From contig RHPI01000330.1 of assembly GCA_009103225.1 (NCBI GenBank), positions 3,216 to 29,669 on the forward strand: a stretch of DNA of 26,454 bases. The letters run 5' to 3'. The position numbers were made by a program, and so were the translations under genes. Origin of the DNA: Chlorokybus atmophyticus (lineage: Eukaryota; Streptophyta; Chlorokybophyceae; Chlorokybales; Chlorokybaceae). Below the pieces are notes generated by a model. It did not search any database, was not told where the DNA came from, and worked only from the letters and a program-made list of their open reading frames with translations. Shown here one piece after another: positions 1 to 9,629 of the stretch; positions within the stretch are counted from its first letter, which is position 1, and each line of letters begins with the position of its first letter.

Positions 1-149
1 TGCGCATCTGGGCTTTTTGGGTCTCGGGGTCCATTAGGGCGTCGATGTGCCTGATTGAATCGGTTACAATAGGCGAGATGAGTACGTGTGTATGGAGGCT
101 GAGTAAGAAGGCAGTGTTGCATAGCAGACATGGTGGTGAGGGACCCAAC

Positions 150-659
150 TCACTTGCGCTTGTTGCTGTTAAACAGTGTCCACTTGTACTCCTTCTCAAG
201 GACATGCTTGATCTTGGTGACGTTCTCAGACCGGACCTGCGTAGCTTTCTTCAGGGCGACACTCCAGTGGAAGGGGCACTCCTTGGGAGTCCAGTACACC
301 TCATAGAACTTGGCCGCATCGGCCTCGTCGTCATGGTCGAAGCCAACTACCTGTCACGGGCAGGTTGGTCAGTGTCACGGTGCAAGTGCGGTCATGAAGC
401 GTTCACAGCACCTGACACATGACGTTACGAATAGTGTCCTCCTTGGGATAAACGTGGCTCTCTACCCAGTGGCCGTTTATGATTTCAACGACGGCATCTC
501 GCAAATGCTGTCCACAGAAGAACAATCCGTTACACATATACACACAGTGTCACAGTGTCACACAGTGCTTACCTCGTTGCCAATCTTCCACTTGCTTGGG
601 GAAGGGTTCTTGACGGCCGAGGTTGCCACGTCACGGCCAAATGCGTTTGGGTTGGGGGT
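150..659 (-). CDS. 3' end of spliced gene, unknown product
   Basis: Three minus-strand exons join in phase 0: about 659-573 (5' limit unclear), 507-412 and 350-150. The introns are 65 and 61 nt, each with a GT donor and a GACAG acceptor, and the gene ends in TGA at 152-150. The joined C-terminal ~125 residues are open and charged. They include KWKIGNE, HLRDAVVEIINGHW, VVGFDHDDEADAAKFYEVYW and a basic tail ending NSNKRK. I recognise no family. The Gly/Phe/Asp followed by Tyr/Trp pattern could be a small beta-barrel (Tudor- or chromo-like) fold, but that is a guess. An in-frame TGA at 662-660 blocks simple extension upstream, so the 5' exons are unresolved. The introns contain GTGTCACAGTG microsatellite. 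Confidence rests on two phase-consistent junctions and a clean terminus. Confidence 0.55.
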
Positions 660-1218
660 TCAAATCGACCCTCTGCAAGCACAACCACATGAGTCATGCT
701 GCCAGCCATGAAAGATGCAACCCTCACAGTTGCAAAAGAAGAACAACGTGCACAGTGTATCCAGAACGCATGCGGTGAGTCCCTGTGCTAGTCATGATAG
801 AAGCAAGCATCCAAGTTGGAAGTTGAGCACGAAGCAACGTGCACAGTGCATCAAGAACGCATGCAGTCTAGCTTGCCCTTGCGACTGCGGTGTCAGGTGG
901 AGTTGTTGTGATGTGCTGGGCGTTAGCGCGGGGTCTTGCTACGATTGGTTGGCGACGGTTGCCTGGTTGAATACTGGGGGCATTGTGGACAACTGGCGCC
1001 GACCTCCACGACGAGGTGCACTTACGGATGGACCACCAGGCATCTCTCCAACTGATAGTCGGGTGCCGCCTGTTTAGCTGTAAGTGGCGCTGCCGCCTCC
1101 AACGCTGCCGCCGCCGGTTGGCCCGCCCAAATGTATGAGGCGCGAAAACGAAAATGAGGCGGTTTTAAACGTCTAGAGTCCCGCACTAGAGTCGCACTCG
1201 TAGTGCGTCCTTGCTCCT
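660..1218. other. No confident gene; Gln-rich minus frame
   Basis: Nothing can be assigned firmly here. The minus strand from about 980 to 860 has a Gln-rich frame (NQATVANQS, then TAG at 941-939, then QDPALTPSTSQQ) that could be an upstream exon of the gene ending at 150. The plus strand at 715-1077 is open but unlike any family I know. Near 1160-1200 there is an inverted GCACTA/TAGTGC pair just before the TGGTACGA repeats. Confidence 0.2.
744..864 (+). repeat. Two copies of a 30-bp direct repeat
   Basis: CAACGTGCACAGTGYATC followed by MAGAACGCATGC occurs at 744-773 and again at 835-864. The copies are 91 bp apart and differ at two positions. This is a small imperfect duplication whose function, if any, is unknown. 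Confidence 0.7.
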
Positions 1219-1400
1219 ATGGTTGATGGTACGACTTATGCATTTGTGCCATGCATGCTTCGTACAACGATTGTTACCAATGGTTGTGTCGTAACATTTA
1301 TGGTACGACAGAGGCATCTCTCGTCCAACCCCAGCGATTGCCGTACAATGGCTCTGTCGTACCATCCATGGTACGACAGAGGCATTGCTCGATCAGCCTA
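1219..1400. repeat. TGGTACGA repeat cluster A (palindromic)
   Basis: The TGGTACGAC core occurs in both orientations here, near 1225, 1300, 1354 and 1368. Positions 1354-1381 form a 28-nt palindrome with TCTGTCGTACCAT facing ATGGTACGACAGA. Two copies continue as GAGGCATCTCTCG and GAGGCATTGCTCG. The same unit, including the downstream GAG(S)CATTGC part, recurs at 9402-9428 and partly at 5773-5860. Clusters of short direct and inverted copies are typical of subterminal repeats of large cut-and-paste transposons, so I read this as a candidate left end. Confidence 0.6.
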
Positions 1401-1448
1401 AATGGGAGTTAGCATGCACTCACCCAAACACGCTTCATTGATGGCCGA

Positions 1449-3027
1449 ATGATGGCACAGGGGCACCAGGTCGATGACGGGTCGAATGTCAGGCTTGATG
1501 GGCCTGGGTTCGACTATGAGGCGGAGGACCAGGAGTCGGAGGAGGCGGCGGCGGCGGCGGCGGCGTGGCACATCTTGCAAGAAGTTGTGGTCGCAAGAGT
1601 TCAAGCAGCGAAGCCAGCTACTACCGGTCGCCACGTCATGGATTATGGCAGGCGTCAGCAATGGGGCTGTCCAACATGCATCACCAACATTGGACAAACC
1701 AGCAGGCAAGCCATTAAAGACCATCTTCACACAGAGAGCTGCTTGGTGGCTCGCTTTCTGCAACAGGGAGTGGATCAGGAGCTGCAGTCCTTGGAGCCCC
1801 TTGTCAGAACCATGCGGGACCAATTGCGGCTGTGGGAACAAGCACAAAGGAATGCAGAGGTACGCTCAACAGTCACATGCATTTCCTTGCAAGAGCAATT
1901 TGTTTTTTAGCGCAGTCCATGTGATATATGTAGCGTGGCTGCGGGCCTCCACTATTCACTCATACCCACCCTACAGTCAAGCCGACATTGCTGAAGCAAG
2001 AGCAGATAGACAGAGCTGGGCGGCGGTATGTTGTTGCCAATCTCGCTGTGCATGTTGACTGCAATGTCGGCTCCAATGCATGCCTACCTTTGCATGCTAG
2101 GATGTGCGTGAGCGTGCGAAGTCGCGCGCGCGTGCCGAACGAAGTAGGCTGGGTTTGAGCACAGGAGCGCGTGGCCATTCGTCCGGCATTCAACCAATAG
2201 TGCATCAACCAGCAATGACGCAGTCCATGCAATCATTCGTGCATCAACCAGCAATGCCGCAGGTGACTGTTCGAAGCAACCAACTGATGACGGTGTGACG
2301 CAGTTGACTATTGCAATTGCAGTGTCGCAAGCATGCAGCTAACCCACATGTGATTGGTTGACAGCACCACAGTGCACTAAGTCCTGTTGGAGCTCCTATG
2401 CAAGCCTGGATTCAATCCCATCAACTGGTCCTTCAATCCCACTTGCTGATGGGCGCGGCGGCAATGCGGCATCAGTTTAACATGCATGTTGGCCTGTTGA
2501 ATCCCGACATGTCCATTGGGGCAGTGGCGCATGATGTGCCCATGGCTCAAGAGCTCCGCGACGAGTCTGCCATCGAGGGTGGCGGGGAGAGTGCAGCCAA
2601 TACCACCTTGTCAGCCCCCATGGCTTCCTCTGCTCCATGCAGCCCACGGGCCATTGAGGTAAGTCGCTGTCTTTTATGCTCGTGCCTTGGTAACAATGCG
2701 TCAGGCACTGCATAAGCTTATATTCGTTCTTTGCAACATTGTGAGCCATCTTATCCTGGGTCCTGTATACAACCCCCCTTTTTGCATGCACAAGTGGTCT
2801 CACCTGCAGCTCCTGCTCCCCTCCCAGCCAGAGCGCAACAACCTTTCGCGGCACCAGTCCTTCGTGCACTGCCATCTCCTCCACGAGCAGCACCGGTAAT
2901 TGCGGGGCAACAATCCTTCTTGCCGCCACCGGCGAGACCACAGCACAATGCAACAACCGATGTGGCTTCTGCACCTACCTTACCCCACCCGCTGCAAGTT
3001 TAAGCCGGCAATCTGCCTCAAACTCAG
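1449..3027 (+). CDS. Zinc-finger/coiled-coil N-terminal exons of OTU gene
   Basis: The exons are 1449-1859, 2101-2262 and 2365-2658, all joined in phase 0, followed by a Pro/Ala-rich segment of about 2791-3027. Residues 1-45 are acidic with an Ala run encoded by a (GGC)n tract at about 1545-1565. Near residue 75 lies CPTC with a downstream DHLHTESC, a C2H2/C2HC-type finger. Residues 100-160 (QELQSLEPLVRTMRDQLRLW, then ARAERSR) look coiled-coil. The rest is low-complexity and contains a repeated HQPAM motif. TAA at 3001-3003 interrupts PLQV/AGNLPQTQ just before a good CAG|GTACTT donor at 3027. The acceptor of the Pro-rich exon is not resolved. The next exon at 3101 fits in phase 0, so this is probably the N-terminus of the OTU protein. 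Function beyond DNA or protein binding is unknown. Confidence 0.5.
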
Positions 3028-3100
3028 GTACTTTATCAATCACTGTGACTCTTGCCGTCCACAGTTGGACACACCATGTGAGTGCTGTATGCGCATGCAG

Positions 3101-4281
3101 CAGGGGTCACCACCTGCCAGCGAGTCATTAGAGGAGCTGGCCGCAACCCGCATACGGCCATCAGTCATGCTAGGTGGCCAGCTCGCCTCATGGGACCACT
3201 TCAATGCGCCAACGGATGGTAATTGCTTCTACCATTGTGTATTTTGCGCCAGGCCATCCATAGCGTAAAGTGTCCTGGATGATCTCAAGTGCCCCAGCTC
3301 GAGCAGATTTTGGACCATGCTGGACACCATGGACGACGACGGCAGGGGGCACACTCTCCGCAAAATCACCGCCAAGGCTGTCGATGCAGGCGTGGCGAGC
3401 AGAATCCTAGACTTCTGCAGAGCCACTGGTGCCGCGGGAGAGATGGCGCAGTATTACGACAAACTGCCTGCGACCATGTTGGCTGATATCAACTGCAACA
3501 TTGACCTAGCCATGGCCAAGGTGCGACAGACGTCGTGCGGAGAAAAGATGTGTACGTCGAGCACCTGCAGATGACCATGTTTGCCAACAAGCTGGGCTTG
3601 TTGCCTGGCTGCGTGACCGTTCAGCGCGAGCATGAGGAGTGGGTGCCACGGCCTGGCAGCGCAGTTTGGATTGGAAATACAGAAGCCCCCAACTCAGTCC
3701 TGGTGGTGGGCAACACTGCTCCTAATGAGCCAGAAGCACACTTTTAGCTCCTCAAGCCTGCAAGCACCGAACAGTGGTCGTGGCCTATGCATGAAGTGCC
3801 ACCGGAGGTAACACACCTGATCGAAGAGTGGCGGAATGGCGTTGCCAATTCCCCGCTACCACCGGCTGTGACCCAGAGTGCTGCGCCAACGCCTCAGGCC
3901 TCGCCTTCGTGTGCTAGGCAAGAAGTAGCCGAGTGTTCTGCACATCCTGCCTCCCCTCAACCACAGCCACATGCTCGCAATCCTAATTCAGCACCCTCCC
4001 TTCCTGCCGCGGAGACTCACTTGCCACCGCACTCTAACCATCCGGAGGCATCTCCATTAAGAAGCAGCTGTAGCTCGCCCTCTCCCTCTAAGCTTGCCAC
4101 ATTGATCCCAGCCGGTCTTGTTGGTAAAGAGATTGATCGAGGTATTCTGAAAGCTGCGCTGAAAGACAAAGGCTTCATGCTCGACCTCATGAAGCAACAT
4201 GAGGTTGTAGAGGAACGGGAGGCAATCAACAAGCGCAAGGCTGTGGAGCAAGAAGATAAACGCCTTACCTCCTCTGAGTGA
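3101..4281 (+). pseudogene. OTU-family cysteine protease with in-frame stops
   Basis: OTU proteases cleave ubiquitin or ubiquitin-like chains. The catalytic Cys lies in PTDGNCFYHCV (TGC at 3224-3226). TLRKITAKAV matches the usual segment after it. VYVEHLQMTMFANKLGL matches the beta-strand region, and the catalytic His is in EAHF (CAC at 3739-3741). A Pro/Ser-rich linker (3800-4080) and a charged helical tail (LMKQHEVVEEREAINKRKA) follow, ending in TGA at 4279-4281. The frame is interrupted by TAA at 3266-3268 and TAG at 3745-3747, both continuing in the same frame, and shifts once between 3520 and 3535. It is either a decayed gene or, if TAA/TAG are sense codons here, nearly intact. OTU proteases are often carried by large eukaryotic transposons. 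Confidence 0.65.
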
Positions 4282-4456
4282 CAGTGCCACGGAGAGCTCC
4301 TGCCAAGATGTGCAGGGTGACAAACAAAAAAGAAGAAGGTTGTTGGAACAAAGGACGCTGACAGGAACAAAAAAGGAAAGGTGAGGCATTGTTACAACAT
4401 TAGAAGAAGCACAGCGCCTTGAAGCCTCACTGGGGCTGACTGTGTGTCCTGAGTAG

Positions 4457-5491
4457 GCACAGGCGGGTTTACATCGTCAAGTGGCTGCTCAGCATCGTCC
4501 AGAGAGACAGCCGGTGCGGCACGAGCTGCCTAAGCTCAAAGCACCGACGCGCAGACGCTTTGGGGGGCTGACTCGTAGTGCAAAGGAGTTGATCACCCTA
4601 CAGTACGCCCAAAACGCGCTGCATTATCGCATGCGGCATGCCTCGAGGTGGGTGACGAAAGTTTGCAATAAGTGGGAGCAAACGTGGAGAATGCGTTCTA
4701 AACAGACCTCTGGGGATTGGCCATGGTTGGAACCCATACACGATATGGCCATCCGTAGTACGTTGTTGCCCCTCGCCGTCTTCGATATGATGGTGTTGTT
4801 GCTGCCGCAGCACCCCGGCAATGTGCAAGAGCTATCTGCGGAGCAGAACTTTGACCTGCGGCAGCAGATGTACCTGTCGATGTCGACTAATGCGGGTCGA
4901 GATGTGTGCTATTATCTGAGCAAACATACCGGGTGGCAAGTAAAACCATTCGAGCTGTACTTGGCATGCTTTGGCTGGCAGTGGCTGTATGTCATACGGC
5001 ACGTCGAGCTGATTCTGTGGAAGCTTGAAGAAAATGACGATGCGGGGGAGTACACGAGTGACGACAGCCATATCGAGGGCCTGGATTAACGCATGCTGGA
5101 CGAGACCACCAAGACCAGCAGGTGGTATATGGCGGCAGATGGGCGTCAGGTGATCGAGCAGGCAGTGGAGCGTTATGCTGCGCCATTCAGATGTGAGTTG
5201 CTACGCCTGCCACGCGATAACAGAGTTTGGTGGCAGAGGCAGCTTGCACACCCGCGTGCACCATGTGTGCTGATTTGTCGCATTGAAGAGCCACCCCCCC
5301 CAGCGGATGAGGAGACGCCCTGTTGCAAGAAAGCGATGTGCCATGTCTGCATCATAGCACATTAGAAGACTGTGGCAAATAAATCAAAGAATCGACAAGC
5401 GTGTCCATTCTGCAAGCAACCTCACCCGTTTTGGTCGCCACGCCTGAAGCAAGACGCCAACGTGTCGGCGGTGATTTGGCCCCCGCCTTGA
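4457..5491 (+). pseudogene. RING-like zinc protein, frame crossed by TAA/TAG
   Basis: One frame runs from about 4388 to TGA at 5489-5491, with TAG at 4454, TAA at 5087 and TAG at 5363. The 4457-5089 part (about 210 residues) is Trp-rich and basic, then acidic (EENDDAGEYTSDD), with no family I recognise. The 5093-5491 part ends in a Cys/His array: CCKKAMCHVCIIAH, then TAG, then about ten residues, then CPFCKQPH. Spacing and residues resemble a RING-type zinc finger, so an E3 ligase-like or protein-binding role is plausible. The TAG falls inside this array, so the domain was coded across it. The 5' end is unclear: an intron at 4381-4456 (GTGAGG to GAGTAG) is possible. About 14 Trp codons are intact. 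Confidence 0.5.
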
Positions 5492-5974
5492 TGCCAATTG
5501 TGCATGTATTGTAGTTTTGTGTTTGCTTCCTGTGAACCATGTAGGTACATGTATAGTTGCAGCATGGTGTATAGTGCACCAGAGATCTGCTGTTGTTAGA
5601 AGCATTGGCTGTACATGTGTATAATGACTGCCCGGCGCATGAGTCACTGCATGGCTTGCATACCTCGCTGGTTTAGAGCGTGGTTGACAGCAACAAACTC
5701 GGAAAGCGCTCTGGGTTCCATGGCATGACATCACAGTATTACTCTACGATCGTGGTAGTATACGAATATCCTTGTACTGTCGTACCATTAACAGATGGAG
5801 TACCATTCTTGTTGATGTAGTACCATGCATGGTACTGCAATAGCGTATAAGGTACAGTCGTGCTTCACTTGAAGTTTGACCCATTTAGGGTTCGTAAGCT
5901 GGCAACCCTAAATTGATGCCCATACCCTAAAGTCTCGCTCAGTTTGTGGGCAGCCGTGCCGATTCCTATTTTGC
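5492..5974. other. Spacer with no gene seen, holds repeat cluster B
   Basis: I see no convincing reading frame between the RING-like gene and the methyltransferase. The stretch holds the TGGTACGA-type repeats at 5753-5860 and probably the methyltransferase promoter. Confidence 0.5.
5753..5860. repeat. TGGTACGA repeat cluster B
   Basis: This holds TGTACTGTCGTACCATTAAC, GAGTACCATTC, the 16-nt palindrome GTACCATGCATGGTAC (within 5819-5836) and GGTACAGTCGTGC. They are weaker relatives of clusters A and C. The cluster lies just upstream of the methyltransferase, so it may be an internal regulatory array or the end of a smaller nested element (5.75-9.55 kb). Confidence 0.5.
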
Positions 5975-7703
5975 ATGATGTTGGCGGCAGCAGTTGAATC
6001 ACCCTCACATAGAAGACCATGCTTGTTGTGCCCACAATGCAATGCGTACGTATGTGCCAATGGCCGTAGGCAGCAAATGCGAGCACACTTGACCGAATGC
6101 CAGCGAGTGCAGACAGTGTGCCACGGTTTTAGTGCTGCTTGCTGGCATCACACCACACACAATGTCGACTTGTTTAGCTGCCGCCTCGGCCAAGTGCTGT
6201 GCAAGGAACCCGAGTTTTTCCATTGCGTGCAGTGCGTGTGCGAATCGTGCTGGCGCTCATGCTTCGAGTGGCGAGGGGAACCCATGCGCTTCTTCACATG
6301 GACAACACCGGGACATGTGGTTAGTGGACAGGTGGTGGATGCTGTGGAGGTAATCCACAAGAGTGGACCGCGACGTATCACTGCATGTTATGTTGGGCGT
6401 ATGCTTATTTCATGCATGTTGAAGCTGTTGTCGCATTCAGAGCAGTCTTGCACGGTGTGGGCGTGGGCAGTTCCATCCCCTGGCCGCTGTAGAGGAGGCA
6501 GACCATCGACCGTTGGACAGCGCACTGCATCAGCTGCGGAACGCAGTTAAGTTGGGATGCGAGCAGCTGATCGGTGTGAGTGTCATGGTGCATTGGCCGC
6601 TGGATGGGGAATGGTATGCGGGCGTTGTGGAATCATTCAAGCAAGCGTCAGGTCAGCATCGCTTCGTGGCGTGCGAGATTGAGGACGCATCGTATATGCA
6701 TGGTGCAATGGAAAATGTCTTTGCAGGGCAGCACCGTATAGTATTCGATGACAGTGATCGACCACAAACCTTCAACTTCAATGGGCACAACGTATTCGCG
6801 TACACATCAGTTGACGGGGCACGCCATGTTCTGCGCGTCGGAGGGGAGAACGTCAGTCGCAAAGTAAGCCCGGACGGCATTATTGTTAGTCCCTGGCCAG
6901 CACCACGGCCAGCTTTGACCACATACACGCTAATTGACAACAAGCTGGGATGCACACGCAGACCAAGGGCACTCGACCTATTCTGCGGCGGTGGCGGTGC
7001 CAGTGTCGGTCTATACCACGCAGGCTTTGACGTGACCGGGATGGACATAAGTCCCTCCTCTGAGTACCCGCTGCCCTTCATATATCGCGATGTATGCACC
7101 CTGAGTGCAGGAGAGCTGAGCGAGTACGAGCTCATCTGGGCCAGTCCACCATGCCAGGCCTATTCAGGTGCTATCCCGGCACCTCAACAGGCGGCACATG
7201 GCACATCCTGGAGACACCAGGATATGATACCGCTCGTCCGATGTCTGCTGCTTGCAAGCCAGGTCAAGTTTGTGATTGAGGATGTGTCAGGAGCAGCTTC
7301 CTCATTCAGACCCAATCTGTCCCTTTGTGGCACGATGTTTGGCCTATCAACTTTCCAACACCGTCTGTTTGAGACACGGCCAGAGGTAGCTACCCCACCA
7401 GCACGCTGCTCGCACGCGGGCAAGGCAGTTGGACTGCTATCGCCGCACCTGTCCGCTAGCGCGAAGAAGACAATCGTGACATCAAATGCGCCACAGCAGA
7501 TGTACCCGGTCTATGGCCTTCCAAGCACCAGGGGCAGCATTGCTGCATGGCAAACAGCGCTGGGAGTGCCATGGATGACCCCGGCCGTTTCCATAGCGAA
7601 TGCAGTTCCTCCCGCAATGGCGGAGTGCATAGGGCTTCTCATGCTTGAAACAATGGATATGCGCTGTGACTACCCTCCTGTGTCATGGAACTATGAGGCT
7701 TGA
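5975..7703 (+). CDS. Cytosine-5 DNA methyltransferase, Cys-rich + Tudor-like
   Basis: Exons are 5975-6349 and 6471-7703, with a 121-nt phase-0 intron (GTAATC to GGGCAG), giving about 535 residues and ending in TGA. Residues 16-105 are Cys/His-rich (CLLCPQC, CVQCVCESCW), probably zinc-binding. Residues ~158-218 (VHWPLDGEWYAGVV to FDDSD) resemble a Tudor/PWWP-type barrel. The C-terminal domain has all core m5C methyltransferase motifs: SAM-binding LDLFCGGGGAS (~293), PPCQ with the catalytic Cys at ~353, IEDV (~395, usually ENV), QHRLFE (~421) and NAVPP (~501). The target-recognition region is very short, like compact phage or bacterial Dcm enzymes rather than DNMT1/DRM. The product would transfer methyl groups from SAM to cytosine in DNA. 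No internal TAA/TAG occurs. The start is ATG 5975 or 5978. It is convergent with the transposase. Confidence 0.88.
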
Positions 7704-7833
7704 GTGTGGTGCACTGTATTGATGCTTAATGCCACACGGCGGACTGATTGTTGAATGTTGCATGGATCATTTAATTGTGGTGACAGTTGTGCAGTGACAG
7801 CTGCCCGGTATTGTACACGTCCACATGCAAAAG

Positions 7834-9230
7834 TCTTAGCATACGATCCATCTCCAACAGATCTGATTTGGTGACGAGACAAACATCCCAAGGATGTCGT
7901 GTTTAGTTGCCCGACACAGTGCGTGCGAGTGTGGCAGTCTCCTACAACACGACAAACTTAGATGTTTTATTGACAACATCCTCCATGCACTATTTGCTGG
8001 CAGGCTGCATCCGGTTACAACCATGCATGCCCACTACCTGCAAGTCGCTGATGAAGTTGGCAAGCGCGGGAAACACACGACGCTCGATGCCATTCGGGTC
8101 GATGAGCTGCAGACCTTCCCAACTCGCCAGCTTCACATCCCCTAACACTACATTCAAAGCGTCATGAAAAATCTCACGTTTCCGAATGGAGAACGATTCC
8201 TTGCCCTGCGCCCAAGTGGGATGCCCGGCCACTGCGTGAACCACCGGCAGAAGCGCTATCATAACAACCCCCATGTTGCTAGCATACATGTCCCAACTGT
8301 AGTTGGCAAGCGATGCCATCAGAGGGTAGCCAGAGCGCTTGCCCGCGCTGTGCAGCGTGGTCTTGTCACTGTACAGAATGGCAGGCGCCAAGTAGGACGC
8401 TTCCCCCACCTCTCTCCTCAAATCCACCTCCACATCCTTCCACCAATCGCCCGTGGAAGGATGGCCAAAGCTGTGCTCGTCACCAGTGTACTGGAGATTG
8501 AAGCCATTGGCGGCATGTGGATTGCCATACAACCGCGCGAGCCATACCTGCTCCGACCAAGAGCATTACTTACTATGCTGGCCTCAGAATAGATACTGCA
8601 TCGATACTGCATTAGGTACTGCATTTCACAGACCTTGGCCGGCATATATGTGACGCAGATACCCTAATCCTCAGAGTCTCCAAGCTTGCGCAGGTCAGCC
8701 GTCACGTAGTTCTGATACGGCAGCACACTCGCATGTGCATATGTGACATGGCTCTGATGGTTGAAGCACATGCACCGCACACCGTGAACACACCTCAGAC
8801 TGAGAGAAAGCAATCGTGGTCCGGAGGTAGCTGGCCGCATGCACACCGGTCTCCCACTGGAGCTCTTCCGTCAGGAAGTGTGCATTTCGGATGCACTTGA
8901 TGATCCGCCCCATGTCGGAGGCCGACAGGCCTTGGCCGTTGTTGCACTGCACGAATGCCACTGCAAGAGCATGCTCCGAGCCATACCACCTGGATTCCGA
9001 CGCGTGCGAAGGGACGCCTCCACTTCCATGTTGGCGTGCCACAGGTTTCTCAGGCACACGCACACATCCTAGATCGAACTACCCGTTTCAACATGACCCG
9101 CATCGTACTGTAATGGACGCTGGCCGACATACAGCTTGATCTGCTTGCACACCCTGCTGCTAATAATGTGCATGTAGACCGAGCTGCGTGTGGCGAAGCG
9201 CATGTGGCAATACGGACAAAGGACTCCCAT
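7834..9230 (-). CDS. Plavaka-like DDE transposase, 3' end broken
   Basis: Exon 1 (9230-9083) starts at ATG with a zinc finger (CPYCHMRF, then H, then VC). Exon 2 (9017-8794) contains VQCNNGQGLSASDMGRI. An exon near 8720-8650 is uncertain. Exon 4 (8547-8038) contains LYGNPH, GDWWKDVEV, APAILYSDKTTL (first catalytic Asp near 8366), GYPLMASLANYS and RRVFPALANFISDLQ (second Asp near 8045). Exon 5 starts at 7941 (ETATLARTV) and continues HPWDVCLVTKSDL after an in-frame TAA at 7905-7903. Exons 1-2 and 4-5 join in phase. The order matches Plavaka/KDZ-type transposases of fungi and algae, which cut and paste large elements. The final catalytic Glu region is not seen: the frame runs into the convergent methyltransferase. 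The protein is therefore truncated or decayed. Confidence 0.7.
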
Positions 9231-9297
9231 ATCTCACTACTAACGTCGACACAGGTGTCGCCAATGTAACCTGCATCATATCCAGCAACACGCACAT

Positions 9298-9345
9298 CCG
9301 CCGCCGCCGCCGCCGCCACCGCCACCGCCACCGCTACCGCTACCC
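9298..9345 (+). repeat. (CCG/CCA)n microsatellite
   Basis: A run of CCGCCG, then CCACCG and CTACCG triplets lies just upstream of the transposase ATG, between that start and repeat cluster C. It is probably in the 5' leader. Confidence 0.8.
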
Positions 9346-9380
9346 TTGCATGCCAGAGGCGGGAAACTTGGCCGCCAGTT

Positions 9381-9540
9381 AATGGCTCCGACGTACCATT
9401 ATAATGGTACGATCGAGCCATTGCACGTCCAGGGTGAGTCTCTGGATATATATATACATATATATTCCGATTGAACCGTGTCAATGGTACGAAGATGCCT
9501 TTGCCAAAAGGTATAGGCATTGTACAAAGGTACCATTGAA
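9381..9540. repeat. TGGTACGA repeat cluster C, two long palindromes
   Basis: Positions 9381-9422 form a near-perfect ~42-nt palindrome (AATGGCTC, CGTACCATTATAATGGTACG, GAGCCATT). A second inverted pair runs from CAATGGTAC at 9482 to GTACCATTG at 9539, with ATGCCT/AGGCAT nested inside. An AT-rich palindromic tract (TATATATACATATATA) lies between them at about 9447-9465. The unit TGGTACGA, GAGCCATTGCACG, TCC matches cluster A. It sits about 150-310 bp upstream of the transposase start, where a transposon end would be expected. Confidence 0.6.
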
Positions 9541-9629
9541 ATGGCAGTTCGTAATATTGACAACTCTAGCAATGTCAGTCCCCCTGCGCATGAAAACACC
9601 ATTGATAGCTCCGCCAAGCTATGCCTTAC

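Noticed and set aside
45-711. Plus-strand frames at 45-422 and 310-711
   Set aside because: They are antisense to a minus-strand gene with three in-phase exons and matching splice sites; no plus-strand family features are visible.
715-1077. Plus frame with possible helix-turn-helix (VSAGSCYDWLATVAWL)
   Set aside because: The resemblance is weak, no other transposase motifs follow, and a Gln-rich minus frame competes in the same place.
1474-2058. Arg-rich plus frame (RRRRRRRRR) and the opposite minus frame at 1398-1847
   Set aside because: Both are shadows of the GGC tract read as Ala in the zinc-finger exon, which has balanced composition and correct splice junctions.
3229-3320. Frameshift in the OTU domain after FYHCV
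   Set aside because: The frame is unchanged: a single TAA at 3266-3268 separates two segments in the same frame. Only the later shift near 3520-3535 is real.
5975-6550. Separate zinc-finger gene overlapping the methyltransferase
   Set aside because: The GTAATC donor at 6350 and the GGGCAG acceptor before 6471 join the two frames in phase 0, so one spliced gene explains both; the last ~65 codons are intron read-through.
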